From VRUE01 sp035266685 (lineage in GTDB: Bacteria > Actinomycetota > Thermoleophilia > Solirubrobacterales > 70-9), in contig DATFMX010000069.1 of the NCBI GenBank assembly GCA_035266685.1, forward strand, positions 1-21,417: DNA of 21,417 nucleotides, in the 5' to 3' direction. Below the pieces are notes generated by a model, which searched no databases, had not been told where the DNA came from, and was given only the letters and a program-made list of their open reading frames with translations. Positions 1 to 7,502 of this stretch are shown here, piece by piece; the stretch's first letter is position 1, and each line of letters opens with the position of its first letter. Position numbers and translations under genes: made by a program.

Positions 1-1391
1 TCGGCGACTAGCGGCAGCAGCGCCTGGAGCTTGACCTCGGTCTCCTCCAGCTCGGCCGCGGGGTCGGAGCCGGCTACGACGCCTACGCCGGCGAAGAGGC
101 GGGCCTCGCGGTCGCGGAGCAGGGCGCTGCGCAGGGCGACGCAGAACTCGCCGTCCTCGGTGGCGTCCATCCAGCCGACCGGGGCGGCGTACCAGCCGCG
201 GTCCATGCGCTCGAGTCGCTCGATCGCGGCTGCTGCGTCCGGCCAGGGCTCGCCGCCGACGGCGGGGGTCGGGTGCAGGATGCCCGCCAACTCGACTGCC
301 GAGCGCGGTTCGGCGAGCTGCGCGATCACCGGCGTCGCGAGGTGCTGGATGTTGGCCACCTTGACCACCTCGGGCTCCTCCGCCGTCTGCACCCAGACCG
401 AGTGCGGTCGCAGCTTGCGGACGATCCGCTCGGCGACGATCCGTTGCTCGCGCCGGTTCTTGTCGCTGCGCAAGAGCTGCTCGCCGAGATGGTCGTCGAC
501 GGCGGGGTCGGAGCTGCGTCGGGTCGAGCCGGCCAGCGCCACGCTTGACGCCCCGGCGCCCGAGCGGCGGATCAGCAACTCCGGGCTGGCGCCGATGAAC
601 GACGCCTCCGGCGTGCCGACGCAGAAGCAGAAGCAGGACGGGAACTGCTCGCGCAGGGCGCCGAAGATCGCCGCCGCGCTGTGCGCCTTCGCCCCCTCGA
701 CCGTCACCTCGCGCGCCAGCACGACCTTGCTCATCTCCCCCGCGCCGATCGGCTCTGTCGCCGCCTCGACCGCGGCTTCGAACTCGCCCGGCGGTCGCAC
801 GCTGCGGATCTCCGGCCGCTCGGTCAGGTGCGGGTCGAGCAGCGGCAAGGGGTCGGGGCGCAGGCCGGACAGGCGCGCGGCGAGACGATCGACCGCCGCG
901 CCGGCAGCGTCACCCGGCGAGACGACGAGATTCACCGTCAGATAGGTCTCCCCACCGACCCGGCAGAGCGACAGCTCGGGAAGGATCAGTGAGGCCGGCG
1001 AGAAGGAGGACCAGGGGGAAGACCCGGCGCCCTCCGGGTCGAACGCGAACCCCCCGGTCCACACCGGTCCGGCGCCCGACGGCAGCCCCGACGGCTCGTC
1101 CAGCACGGCCCCCTCATTGAGCGCCAGGCACTCCCGCGCGACGTCAGTGAAGCGGCTCTCCCCGCGCGAGCTTGCCTCGTGCGCGACGCCTACGGCAGCA
1201 AGGGCGAACTTCCTGTCCGGCTGCTCCCAACAGAACCAATGGTCAGACGCGAGGCGGGAAGAAAAGACCGCGGCGCAGGGATCGGCGAGATCGGAGGCTG
1301 CGGTGATGCTGACAAGGGTCCTCCTGCCACGGGCGAGAGCGCGGTCGACAGCGGGCCGGAGGGAGGCGAGAAACTCGCTAGTCGCCGCCAC
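1..1391 (-). CDS. menF: Isochorismate synthase, 3' end just outside the window
   Basis: Converts chorismate to isochorismate, the first step to menaquinone (or to a salicylate/DHB siderophore). Reading the minus strand gives about 463 residues. They contain the chorismate-binding signatures KVVLAREV (about residue 221), IGASPELLIRR, LAGSTRR, LHPTPAVGG (about 371), GWYAAPVGWMD and AGVGVVAGSDP (about 435). The last visible residues, ETEVKLQALLPLVA, match the usual end of the family, so only a few residues should be missing. The frame is closed by a stop at 1401-1403, and GTG at 1389-1391 is the first start after it, so the gene overlaps the end of ilvN by 14 bases. A weak GGCGAG lies about 11 bases before it. 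HPTPAVGG separates it from anthranilate and aminodeoxychorismate synthases. Whether the product serves menaquinone or a siderophore cannot be decided here; no other men genes are visible. Confidence 0.88.
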   Translation of the reverse strand, partial: MAATSEFLASLRPAVDRALARGRRTLVSITAASDLADPCAAVFSSRLASDHWFCWEQPDRKFALAAVGVAHEASSRGESRFTDVARECLALNEGAVLDEPSGLPSGAGPVWTGGFAFDPEGAGSSPWSSFSPASLILPELSLCRVGGETYLTVNLVVSPGDAAGAAVDRLAARLSGLRPDPLPLLDPHLTERPEIRSVRPPGEFEAAVEAATEPIGAGEMSKVVLAREVTVEGAKAHSAAAIFGALREQFPSCFCFCVGTPEASFIGASPELLIRRSGAGASSVALAGSTRRSSDPAVDDHLGEQLLRSDKNRREQRIVAERIVRKLRPHSVWVQTAEEPEVVKVANIQHLATPVIAQLAEPRSAVELAGILHPTPAVGGEPWPDAAAAIERLERMDRGWYAAPVGWMDATEDGEFCVALRSALLRDREARLFAGVGVVAGSDPAAELEETEVKLQALLPLVA

Positions 1392-1923
1392 GGGCGATCG
1401 CTATCTCGCCGGTGCGGACCATCTCTATGAGGCCATGCGGGCGGATCATCCGCTCGAAGGCCTCGATCTTGTCGGCCGAGCCGGTCACCTCGATCGTCAG
1501 CGTGCGGCGCGAGACGTCGATGATCTTGGCGCGGAAGATCTCGGCGAACTGGATGATCTCGGCGCGGCTCTCGACCGCGGCGGAGACCTTGAACATCGCC
1601 ATCTCGCGGGCGACCGTCTCCTCCGGCTCCATGTCGCGGATTTTCAGCACGTTGACCAGCTTGTGCAGCTGCTTGGTCACCTGGTCGATCGGGTGGACGG
1701 CGCCGTCGAGCGTCAGCGTGACCCGCGAGACGCTGGGGTCGTCGGTCGGGCCGACGGCGAGCGTGTCGATGTTGAAGCCACGGCGCGAGAAGAGGCCGGC
1801 GATCCGCGCCAGCACGCCCGGTTTGTTCTCGACCAGGATCGAGAGGATGTGCTTGCGCCCGCTCAGCTGCCCCGGCACATGAAGGTCCTCGAGGCGGACC
1901 GCTTGCGGCGTCCCCGCCTCCAT
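1378..1923 (-). CDS. ilvN: Acetolactate synthase small (regulatory) subunit
   Basis: Regulatory subunit of acetohydroxyacid synthase; it binds valine and activates the IlvB catalytic subunit. It is 181 residues long, as expected for the long IlvN/IlvH type. After a short N-terminal extension, an ACT domain begins at about residue 24 (HILSILVENKPGVLARIAGL, then SRRGFNIDTLAVGPT). A second ACT-like C-terminal half contains AKIIDVSRRTLTIEVTGS and ends IAIARGGD. The ATG at 1921-1923 shares its A with the ilvB TGA stop (TGATG), so translation is probably coupled. The open frame continues further upstream inside ilvB, but that part is out-of-frame ilvB sequence. Its 3' end overlaps the menF start. 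Confidence 0.95.
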   Translation of the reverse strand: MEAGTPQAVRLEDLHVPGQLSGRKHILSILVENKPGVLARIAGLFSRRGFNIDTLAVGPTDDPSVSRVTLTLDGAVHPIDQVTKQLHKLVNVLKIRDMEPEETVAREMAMFKVSAAVESRAEIIQFAEIFRAKIIDVSRRTLTIEVTGSADKIEAFERMIRPHGLIEMVRTGEIAIARGGD

Positions 1924-3620
1924 CACTTCACCGCCTTCGGCGCCTCGACCATGTCGCGGGCGGCCTGACCCGGCGGGATCATCGGGTAGCAGTTCTCCTC
2001 CTGGACGACGCGCACATCGAGCAGCACCGGGCCGTCGGTCTCCAGCGCCTGCTTCATCTGGCCCTCGAGCTCGCCGGCGTCCTCGCAGCGCATGCCGGTC
2101 GCGCCGAAGGCCTCGGCCAGCTTCACCCAGTCGGGGCTCTCGCCCATCTGCACCGAGCTGTAGCGGCGGTCCCAGAAGAGCTCCTGCCACTGGCGGACCA
2201 TGCCCATGTAGCCGTTGTTCATCAGGAAGACCTTGACCGGGATGTCTTCGGCGACGCAGGTCGCCAGCTCCTGGCAGTTCATGATCAGGCTGCCGTCGCC
2301 CGCCAGGCAGACCACATCGTCGTCGGGGCAGGCGACCTTGGCGCCGACCGCCGCCGGCAGGCCGAAGCCCATCGTCCCCAGGCCGCCGGAGTTGATCCAG
2401 TGGCGGGGCTGCTCGAAGCCGTAGTACTGCGCGGCCCACATCTGGTGCTGGCCGACGTCGGAGGTGACGATCGCCCTGCCGCCGGTCGCGCGGTGCATCG
2501 CCTCGACCATGAACTGCGGCTTGATCTCGCCGCCCTCGCCGGGCGCGTAGCGCAGCGGGTGCTGCTCCTGCCACTCGCGCAGCTGCTTCCACCACGGGTC
2601 GAGGCGGCCGGCGTCGGTCTGCAGGGCGCGGTATTCGCGGTTCAGCTCCGGCAGCACCAGCTTCGCGTCGCCGACGATCGGGATGTGGGCGCCGACGTTC
2701 TTCGAGATCTCGGCCGGGTCGATGTCGATGTGGATGACTTTCGCCTGCGGCGCGAACTCGGCGAGCTTGCCGGTGATCCGGTCGTCGAAGCGGGCGCCGA
2801 TCGCGACGATCAGGTCGGCGTTGTCCATCGCCCAGTTGGCGGTGACGGTGCCGTGCATGCCGAGCATCCCCAGCCAGTGCTCGCCCGAGGCCGGGTAGGC
2901 GCCGAGGCCCATCAGGGTCGAGGTGACCGGGAAGCGGTCGGCGTCCGCCAGCTCGCGCAACTCAGCGGAGGCGTTGGCGTTGACCACGCCGCCGCCCGTG
3001 TAGAAGATCGGGCGCTTCGCGTTGGCGAGCGCTTTGGCGGCGATCCGCACCTGCTTGATGTTGCCCTTGCTCATCGGCTTGTAGCCGGGCAGCTCGACCG
3101 GCTCGGTGCGCGGCGTGTACTCGATCTCGGCCCGCGAGAGGTCCTGCGGGACGTCGAGCAGCACCGGCCCCGGGCGCCCGGTCGAGGCGACATGGAAGGC
3201 CTCGTGTACGTACTCGGGGATCTGGCGCGGGTCGGTGACCTGGAAGGAGTGCTTGACGAAGGGCAGCGTCGCGCCGAGGATGTCGGCCTCCTGGAAGCCG
3301 TCGGTGCCGATCAGCTCGGTCCGCACCTGGCCGGTGACGAACACGGTCGGCACCGAGTCCATCATCGCGTCGGCAATCGCCGTGACCAGGTTGGTCGCGC
3401 CGGGGCCCGAGGTGGCGAAGGCGACGCCGACCCGGCCGGAGGCCTTGGCGTAGCCCTCGGCGGCGTGGCCGCCGCCCTGCTCGTGGCGCACCTGGATGTG
3501 GCGAAAGCCGGCGTCGACGAGCGCGTCGTAGGTCGGCAGGTTGGCCCCGCCGGGGATGCCGAAGATGTTCTCCACGCCCTCGGCCTTGAGGCTCTCCATC
3601 AACGCGTCCGCAGCTCTCAT
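1923..3620 (-). CDS. ilvB: Acetolactate synthase large (catalytic) subunit
   Basis: Thiamine-diphosphate and FAD-dependent enzyme that makes acetolactate or acetohydroxybutyrate in valine, leucine and isoleucine synthesis. It is 565 residues, normal for the family. The catalytic glutamate is Glu47 in the context VRHEQGGGHAAEGYAK. GTDGFQEADILG and the FAD-region sequence follow, and the C-terminal ThDP/Mg motif is GDGSLIMNCQELATC followed by NNGYMGMVRQWQELFW. The start is ATG at 3618-3620 (MRAADALMESLKAEGV), in line with typical IlvB N-termini. It lies 25 bases after the sqdB stop, leaving no room for a leader peptide or attenuator of its own. No ilvC follows; menF comes after ilvN instead. 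Confidence 0.96.
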   Translation of the reverse strand: MRAADALMESLKAEGVENIFGIPGGANLPTYDALVDAGFRHIQVRHEQGGGHAAEGYAKASGRVGVAFATSGPGATNLVTAIADAMMDSVPTVFVTGQVRTELIGTDGFQEADILGATLPFVKHSFQVTDPRQIPEYVHEAFHVASTGRPGPVLLDVPQDLSRAEIEYTPRTEPVELPGYKPMSKGNIKQVRIAAKALANAKRPIFYTGGGVVNANASAELRELADADRFPVTSTLMGLGAYPASGEHWLGMLGMHGTVTANWAMDNADLIVAIGARFDDRITGKLAEFAPQAKVIHIDIDPAEISKNVGAHIPIVGDAKLVLPELNREYRALQTDAGRLDPWWKQLREWQEQHPLRYAPGEGGEIKPQFMVEAMHRATGGRAIVTSDVGQHQMWAAQYYGFEQPRHWINSGGLGTMGFGLPAAVGAKVACPDDDVVCLAGDGSLIMNCQELATCVAEDIPVKVFLMNNGYMGMVRQWQELFWDRRYSSVQMGESPDWVKLAEAFGATGMRCEDAGELEGQMKQALETDGPVLLDVRVVQEENCYPMIPPGQAARDMVEAPKAVK

Positions 3621-3645
3621 CGGACTCGCGATGCTACCAGCGGGG

Positions 3646-4833
3646 CTACGCCTGGCCTGCGGGGGTTTTTGCCCCCTCGGCCGGGTTCCAGTGGGTGTGC
3701 GGATCGATCGAGCTCTCGATCACGTGCTCCTTGTAGCGCTCGACCGCGTGCAGCACCGACTCGATCAGCTCCTCTTTGAGCAGCGTCGGCTGCAGGCCCA
3801 GGTCGAGCAGCTTCGTGTTGACCGCGTTGTAGTAGTGCTCTTCCTTCTCCACGCGGGGGTTCTCGACATGGTCGATCGCCACCTCGTAGCCGAGGTGCTC
3901 GGCCGCGTGCTTGACCAACTCGGCGAGCTCGAGCACCGAGAACTGCTCGGTGAACTGGTTGAAGACGCGGAACTCGCCGGCGTCGGCGGGATTGGCGACC
4001 GCCAGCTCGACGCAGTTGAGCGTGTCGCGGATGTTGAGGAAGCCGCGCGTCTGGTGGCCGCTGCCGTAGACGGTCAACGGGTGGCCGATCACCGCCTGCA
4101 CGCAGAAGCGGTTGAGCACCGTGCCGAAGATCTCGTCGTAGTCGAAGCGCGTGATCAGCCGCTCGTCGCCTTCGGTCTCTTCGGTCTGGATCCCGTAGAC
4201 GACCCCCTGGTTGAGGTCGGTCGCGCGCAGGCCCCAGGTGCGGCAGGCGAAGTGGATGTTGGTCGAGTCGTGGACCTTCGAGCAGTGGTACAGCGAGCCC
4301 GGCAGCTTCGGGAAGGGCAGCGTGTCCTTCCTCCCCTTGTGCTCGATCTCGATGTAGCCCTCCTCGATGTCGATTCCCGGCTGGCCGTACTCGCCCATCG
4401 TCCCGAGCTTCACCAGGTGGGCGTCGGGGCAGTGGTCGCGCATCGAGAAGAGCAGGTTGAGGTTGCCGATCACGTTGGTGTGCTGGGTTTCGACCGCGCG
4501 CTCACGCGACATCATCGAGTAGGGCGCCGAGGGCTGCTGGCCGTAGTGGACGACCGCCTCGGGGCGGACCTCGGCGACGACCTCGTCGAGGAACTCGCCG
4601 TCCTCGACCGCGCCGACGTAGCGGCGGACCTGCTTGCCCGAGACCTCGCGCCAGGCCTCGATCCGCTCGTCGAGCTCGCCGATCGGCGTCAGCGAGGCGG
4701 TGCCGTGTTCGCGGTGCCAACGGCGGCGGTTGAAGTTGTCGACGAGGGCGACCTCGTGGCCGCGGGCCGAGAAGCGAAGAGCGGTCGGCCAGCCGAGGTA
4801 GCCGTCGCCGCCGAGGATCAGGAGGCGGGACAT
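3646..4833 (-). CDS. sqdB: UDP-sulfoquinovose synthase
   Basis: SDR-family enzyme that adds sulfite to an intermediate of UDP-glucose to give UDP-sulfoquinovose, the head-group donor of sulfolipid SQDG. The protein is 395 residues. It begins with a Rossmann GGDGYLG (8-14) and carries the SqdB/SQD1 signatures HYGQQPSAPYS, TQHTNVIG, VKLGTMGEYG, LYHCSKVHDS, RATDLNQGVVYG, LTVYGSGHQTRG and FRVFNQFTEQFSV. The catalytic residues Thr145, Tyr182 and Lys186 are present at the same numbers as quoted for plant SQD1. ATG at 4831-4833 puts the nucleotide-binding loop at the usual place; an in-frame ATG at 4864-4866 would add 11 residues. It reads towards ilvB and is divergent from the glycosyltransferases. 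No sqdX/sqdD-like lipid glycosyltransferase is adjacent on its strand. Confidence 0.94.
   Translation of the reverse strand: MSRLLILGGDGYLGWPTALRFSARGHEVALVDNFNRRRWHREHGTASLTPIGELDERIEAWREVSGKQVRRYVGAVEDGEFLDEVVAEVRPEAVVHYGQQPSAPYSMMSRERAVETQHTNVIGNLNLLFSMRDHCPDAHLVKLGTMGEYGQPGIDIEEGYIEIEHKGRKDTLPFPKLPGSLYHCSKVHDSTNIHFACRTWGLRATDLNQGVVYGIQTEETEGDERLITRFDYDEIFGTVLNRFCVQAVIGHPLTVYGSGHQTRGFLNIRDTLNCVELAVANPADAGEFRVFNQFTEQFSVLELAELVKHAAEHLGYEVAIDHVENPRVEKEEHYYNAVNTKLLDLGLQPTLLKEELIESVLHAVERYKEHVIESSIDPHTHWNPAEGAKTPAGQA
3661..3676. other. G5-T5-G-C5 block at the 3' end of sqdB
   Basis: A run of five G, five T, one G and five C lies inside the last codons of sqdB, encoding the EGAKTPAGQA tail. It can fold as a 5-bp all-GC stem with a 6-base loop in either transcript. 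On the minus strand it is not followed by a U-tract, so an intrinsic terminator is unlikely. It could act as an intercistronic hairpin before ilvB, or be a chance low-complexity block prone to slippage. Confidence 0.4.
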
Positions 4834-4878
4834 TGGTCGCGGCAGAGTAACGGAGAGAGGCGACATAGCATCGCACCG
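4834..4878. promoter_or_regulatory. Divergent promoter region sqdB / glycosyltransferase operon
   Basis: Only 45 bases separate the sqdB ATG from the glycosyltransferase ATG. On the minus strand TACTCT (4849-4844) lies 10 bases before the sqdB ATG. On the plus strand TAGCAT (4866-4871) lies 7 bases before ATG 4879. Both fit the TANNNT -10 pattern, and neither gene has a visible Shine-Dalgarno sequence, so both transcripts may be leaderless. No convincing -35 box was seen. The assignment rests on pattern and spacing only. Confidence 0.4.
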
Positions 4879-6153
4879 ATGAAATGGATGACGCTCGTCG
4901 CGATCCTGCTGCTGGGCCTGGGGCTGCGCGGCTACGAAGCCTGGGACGGCCGTCCGCCCGTCTACGACGCCCAGGGCTACGCCGACATCGCGATCGAACT
5001 CGAGCACGGGAACGGCTTCGCCCTCGGCCCGGGCGCTACCCAGCCGGCGACCAACTACTCGCCGGGCCTGCCGCTCTTCGCCGGCGGGCTCTACGCGCTG
5101 ACCGGCGGCGTCCACGAACGCATGGCGCGGCTCGTCCTGGCGCTGATCGGCACGCTCGCCGTGCTGTTCTCCTACCTGATCGGGCGGCGACTGTCGGGGC
5201 CGCTAGCCGGGCTGATCGGCGCGGCGGTGGTGGCGATTTACCCCGCTCTACTTGAGTACCAAGGCATGCTCATGTCCGAGCCTTTGGCGGCCAGCCTCCT
5301 GTCCGGCGCGGTGCTCGCGATGCTCTGGGCGGATAGCCGCGGCGCGCGATATTGGCTGGTGCCAGGCCTGCTACTCGGAGCGCTGGCGTTGGTTCGGCCG
5401 GAGTACCTGGCGATCTCCTTTCCGGTAGCTGTTGTGATCTTTGCGCGTCGCGGGAGGGATGGGTGGCGAGTGGGTCTTGTGCAAGCGCTCGTCCTGCTCG
5501 CCGGACTGGCGATCGTCGTTGTGCCCTGGACGGTGCGCAATGCGGTCGTGCTCGAACGCTTCGTGCCGATTTCGACCGGTGGCGGACAGGTGCTCTTCGC
5601 CGGGTCCTACATGCCGTCCGGCGGGAACCCGGAAAGGGTCGGCGAGGAGGTGCTGAAGCGACACCCCGAACTACGCCGGGAGCTTCCCGGGGATCCGCGC
5701 CTGGAGCAGATCCTGGCGGCGCTCGCGCACCAGCGGTATCCCGGCAGGGAAGCCGATGCGGCACTGGCCAAGATGGGCAGGGAACGCCTCTGGGACGACG
5801 TCAGCCAGGAACCGGTCGAGTACGCGGGGTTCCTGGCGAGCAAGCTGTGGCTGATCTGGGGGCACGGGCCGCGGGATGTGATGCACGCTCCCGCCTGGGC
5901 CGTGTTCCACTGGCTGCTGCTCGGCCTCGGGCTGCTGGGCCTCGGGGTGCTCGGCTACGGGCGCCGTTGGGAGGCGGCGCTGTTGGCGACCGTCCTGCTC
6001 GCGGCGACCGCGATCGGCCTGCTGCTGGTTGCCTCCCCGCGTAGGGCGCTGGTCACGCTGCCGCTGCTCGCCGCGCTGGCCGGGGTTGGAGTCGCCTGGG
6101 TCGGGTCCCGCCTCGGGCGGCCCGCGGCTGCGGATAGCCTGAGCCGCCCTTGA
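4879..6153 (+). CDS. GT-C membrane glycosyltransferase (GT39/ArnT-like), first copy
   Basis: Integral membrane protein of 424 residues resembling dolichyl/polyprenyl-phosphate sugar-dependent glycosyltransferases of the PMT/ArnT (GT-C) type, which move a sugar from a lipid carrier to an acceptor outside the membrane. A first helix (about 4-17) is followed by the acidic loop DAQGYADIAIELEHGNG (from Asp30), the usual site of the catalytic Asp. Further helices lie at about 82-101, 106-122, 135-150, 158-173, 179-189, 201-217, and a C-terminal set at 341-410. The family-type segment PWTVRN then VPISTGGG (229-236) precedes a soluble stretch (about 240-330). ATG 4879 has no Shine-Dalgarno and may be read leaderless. 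Its TGA overlaps the TTG start of the next gene. The substrate is unknown. Confidence 0.8.
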   Translation: MKWMTLVAILLLGLGLRGYEAWDGRPPVYDAQGYADIAIELEHGNGFALGPGATQPATNYSPGLPLFAGGLYALTGGVHERMARLVLALIGTLAVLFSYLIGRRLSGPLAGLIGAAVVAIYPALLEYQGMLMSEPLAASLLSGAVLAMLWADSRGARYWLVPGLLLGALALVRPEYLAISFPVAVVIFARRGRDGWRVGLVQALVLLAGLAIVVVPWTVRNAVVLERFVPISTGGGQVLFAGSYMPSGGNPERVGEEVLKRHPELRRELPGDPRLEQILAALAHQRYPGREADAALAKMGRERLWDDVSQEPVEYAGFLASKLWLIWGHGPRDVMHAPAWAVFHWLLLGLGLLGLGVLGYGRRWEAALLATVLLAATAIGLLLVASPRRALVTLPLLAALAGVGVAWVGSRLGRPAAADSLSRP

Positions 6154-7502
6154 ACGCGATCGGCCACTGGATCCGCGCCCTGCCCGAGCGCCACGGGAGG
6201 ACCACGCTGATCCTGCTGGCGGCGATCCTCGTCCTGGGCTTCGGCCTGCGCGCCTACCGCGTGGTCGAGCCGCTGCCGGTCCCGGGCGACGACGCCCACG
6301 CCTACTACGGCCTCGCCAAGTCGCTCTACGCGGAAGGCAGCTACGGCGGCTCCCACTTCGAAAACCCGAGCGACTGGTCGCCCGGCGCCCCCCTGCTCTA
6401 CGCGGCCTCGTTCTTCGCCACCGGCGGCCCGCGGGAAGGGACCGCGCGCATAGTCGAGCTCCTGCTCGGCCTGGCCGCGATCGTCATCGTCTACCTGCTC
6501 GGCCGCCGGCTCAACTGCCGTCCCGCGGGGCTGATCGCGGCCCTCTGCGTCGCCGTCTACCCGCCGTTCATCCACTCGACCGGCGCCCTGTACAGCGAGC
6601 CCCCGGCGATCTTCACGCTCCCCGCCGCGGTGCTCGCCTTTCTCTGGGCGAGCGAACGACGGCGATTGCGCGCCTGGCTCCTCCCCGGTCTCCTGTTCGG
6701 GCTCACCGCCCTGATACGCCCGGACTACCTGCCGGTCGGCATCGCCTTCGTCCTCCTCGCCGCGATCCGCATCGGCCGCGATCGCGGCCGGCAGCCCGGC
6801 CTCGCGGCAGGTGGGATGGCACTAGCCGCGATGCTGTTGCCGATCGTTCCCTGGACGATCCACAACCAGGTCACCCTGCATCGCACCGTGCCGATCTCGA
6901 CCGGCGGCGGCAAGGCGCTCTACGTCGGCACCTTCCTGCCCGCCGACGGCGAATACCAGCGGGTCAAGGCGCGACTGGCGACGCGCTATCTGCACAGCAC
7001 GCTGCCACCTCACTCCGAGGCGCTAGAACGGGTCGACCCGACGCCTCTGTTCAACCGCGTGGCCAGCCGCTATCCGGAGCTCCCGCGCGACTCGGCCCTG
7101 GGCAAGATCGGCAAGCAGAACTTCTCCAAGTTCTTCGGCGAAGACCCGTTCGGCTACCTGGCGATGAGCGTGCGCAAGGTCTGGCGGATGTGGAGCGCCG
7201 GGATCGGCGAAGCGATGGAATCGAGCGCCGGCCGCGCCGTCCAGGTGCTTCTCGTGCTGCTCGGTCTGGCGGGCCTCGGCGTGCTCGGATTGCGCCGCCG
7301 CTGGTGGGAGCTGGTCGCGATGGCGACGCCGCTCGTGCTCGTCACCGGGGTCGGCGCGGCCTCTCTGGCCGCCCCGCGGCGCAACGAGATCCTGATGACG
7401 CTGATCTTTCCGCTGCTCGGCGTGGCGCTGGCACGACTGGGCGCGGCCGTATTGTCCGGGCGAGAATGGGCATCTACGCAGGAATCTTCCCCTCAGAGCT
7501 GA
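6150..7502 (+). CDS. GT-C membrane glycosyltransferase (GT39/ArnT-like), second copy
   Basis: A 450-residue paralogue of the preceding protein. It shares the same order of features: a basic N-terminus, first helix at about 19-34, acidic loop PGDDAHAYYGLAKSLYAEG (Asp47/Asp48), WSPGAPLLYAASFFATGG matching YSPGLPLFAGGLYALTGG of copy one, IRPDYL matching VRPEYL, and VPWTIHN then VPISTGGG (about 248). The C-terminal helix cluster ends near residue 430. The start is TTG 6150-6152 in a TTGA overlap with the upstream stop, suggesting translational coupling; no better start is close. It probably transfers a lipid-linked sugar as above. The two copies differ clearly in the soluble loop after PISTGGG, so donor or acceptor specificity may differ. 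Confidence 0.8.
   Translation: MNAIGHWIRALPERHGRTTLILLAAILVLGFGLRAYRVVEPLPVPGDDAHAYYGLAKSLYAEGSYGGSHFENPSDWSPGAPLLYAASFFATGGPREGTARIVELLLGLAAIVIVYLLGRRLNCRPAGLIAALCVAVYPPFIHSTGALYSEPPAIFTLPAAVLAFLWASERRRLRAWLLPGLLFGLTALIRPDYLPVGIAFVLLAAIRIGRDRGRQPGLAAGGMALAAMLLPIVPWTIHNQVTLHRTVPISTGGGKALYVGTFLPADGEYQRVKARLATRYLHSTLPPHSEALERVDPTPLFNRVASRYPELPRDSALGKIGKQNFSKFFGEDPFGYLAMSVRKVWRMWSAGIGEAMESSAGRAVQVLLVLLGLAGLGVLGLRRRWWELVAMATPLVLVTGVGAASLAAPRRNEILMTLIFPLLGVALARLGAAVLSGREWASTQESSPQS

Noticed and set aside
1..1391. Anthranilate synthase or aminodeoxychorismate synthase component I
   Set aside because: The protein has KVVLAREV, LHPTPAVGG and GWYAAPVGW, which are isochorismate synthase signatures.
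3658..3680. Intrinsic terminator after sqdB
   Set aside because: The hairpin is inside the coding region and there is no U-tract after the stem on the minus strand.
2400..3779. Long open frame on the plus strand opposite ilvB (about 459 codons)
   Set aside because: A GC-rich shadow of ilvB: composition is dominated by Val/Asp/Arg/Leu repeats typical of an antisense frame, it matches no family, and the other strand is a complete acetolactate synthase.
4834..5115. A longer SqdB with up to 94 extra N-terminal residues
   Set aside because: The extension would run into the divergent glycosyltransferase gene, and the Rossmann motif belongs at residues 4-14, as given by ATG 4831-4833.
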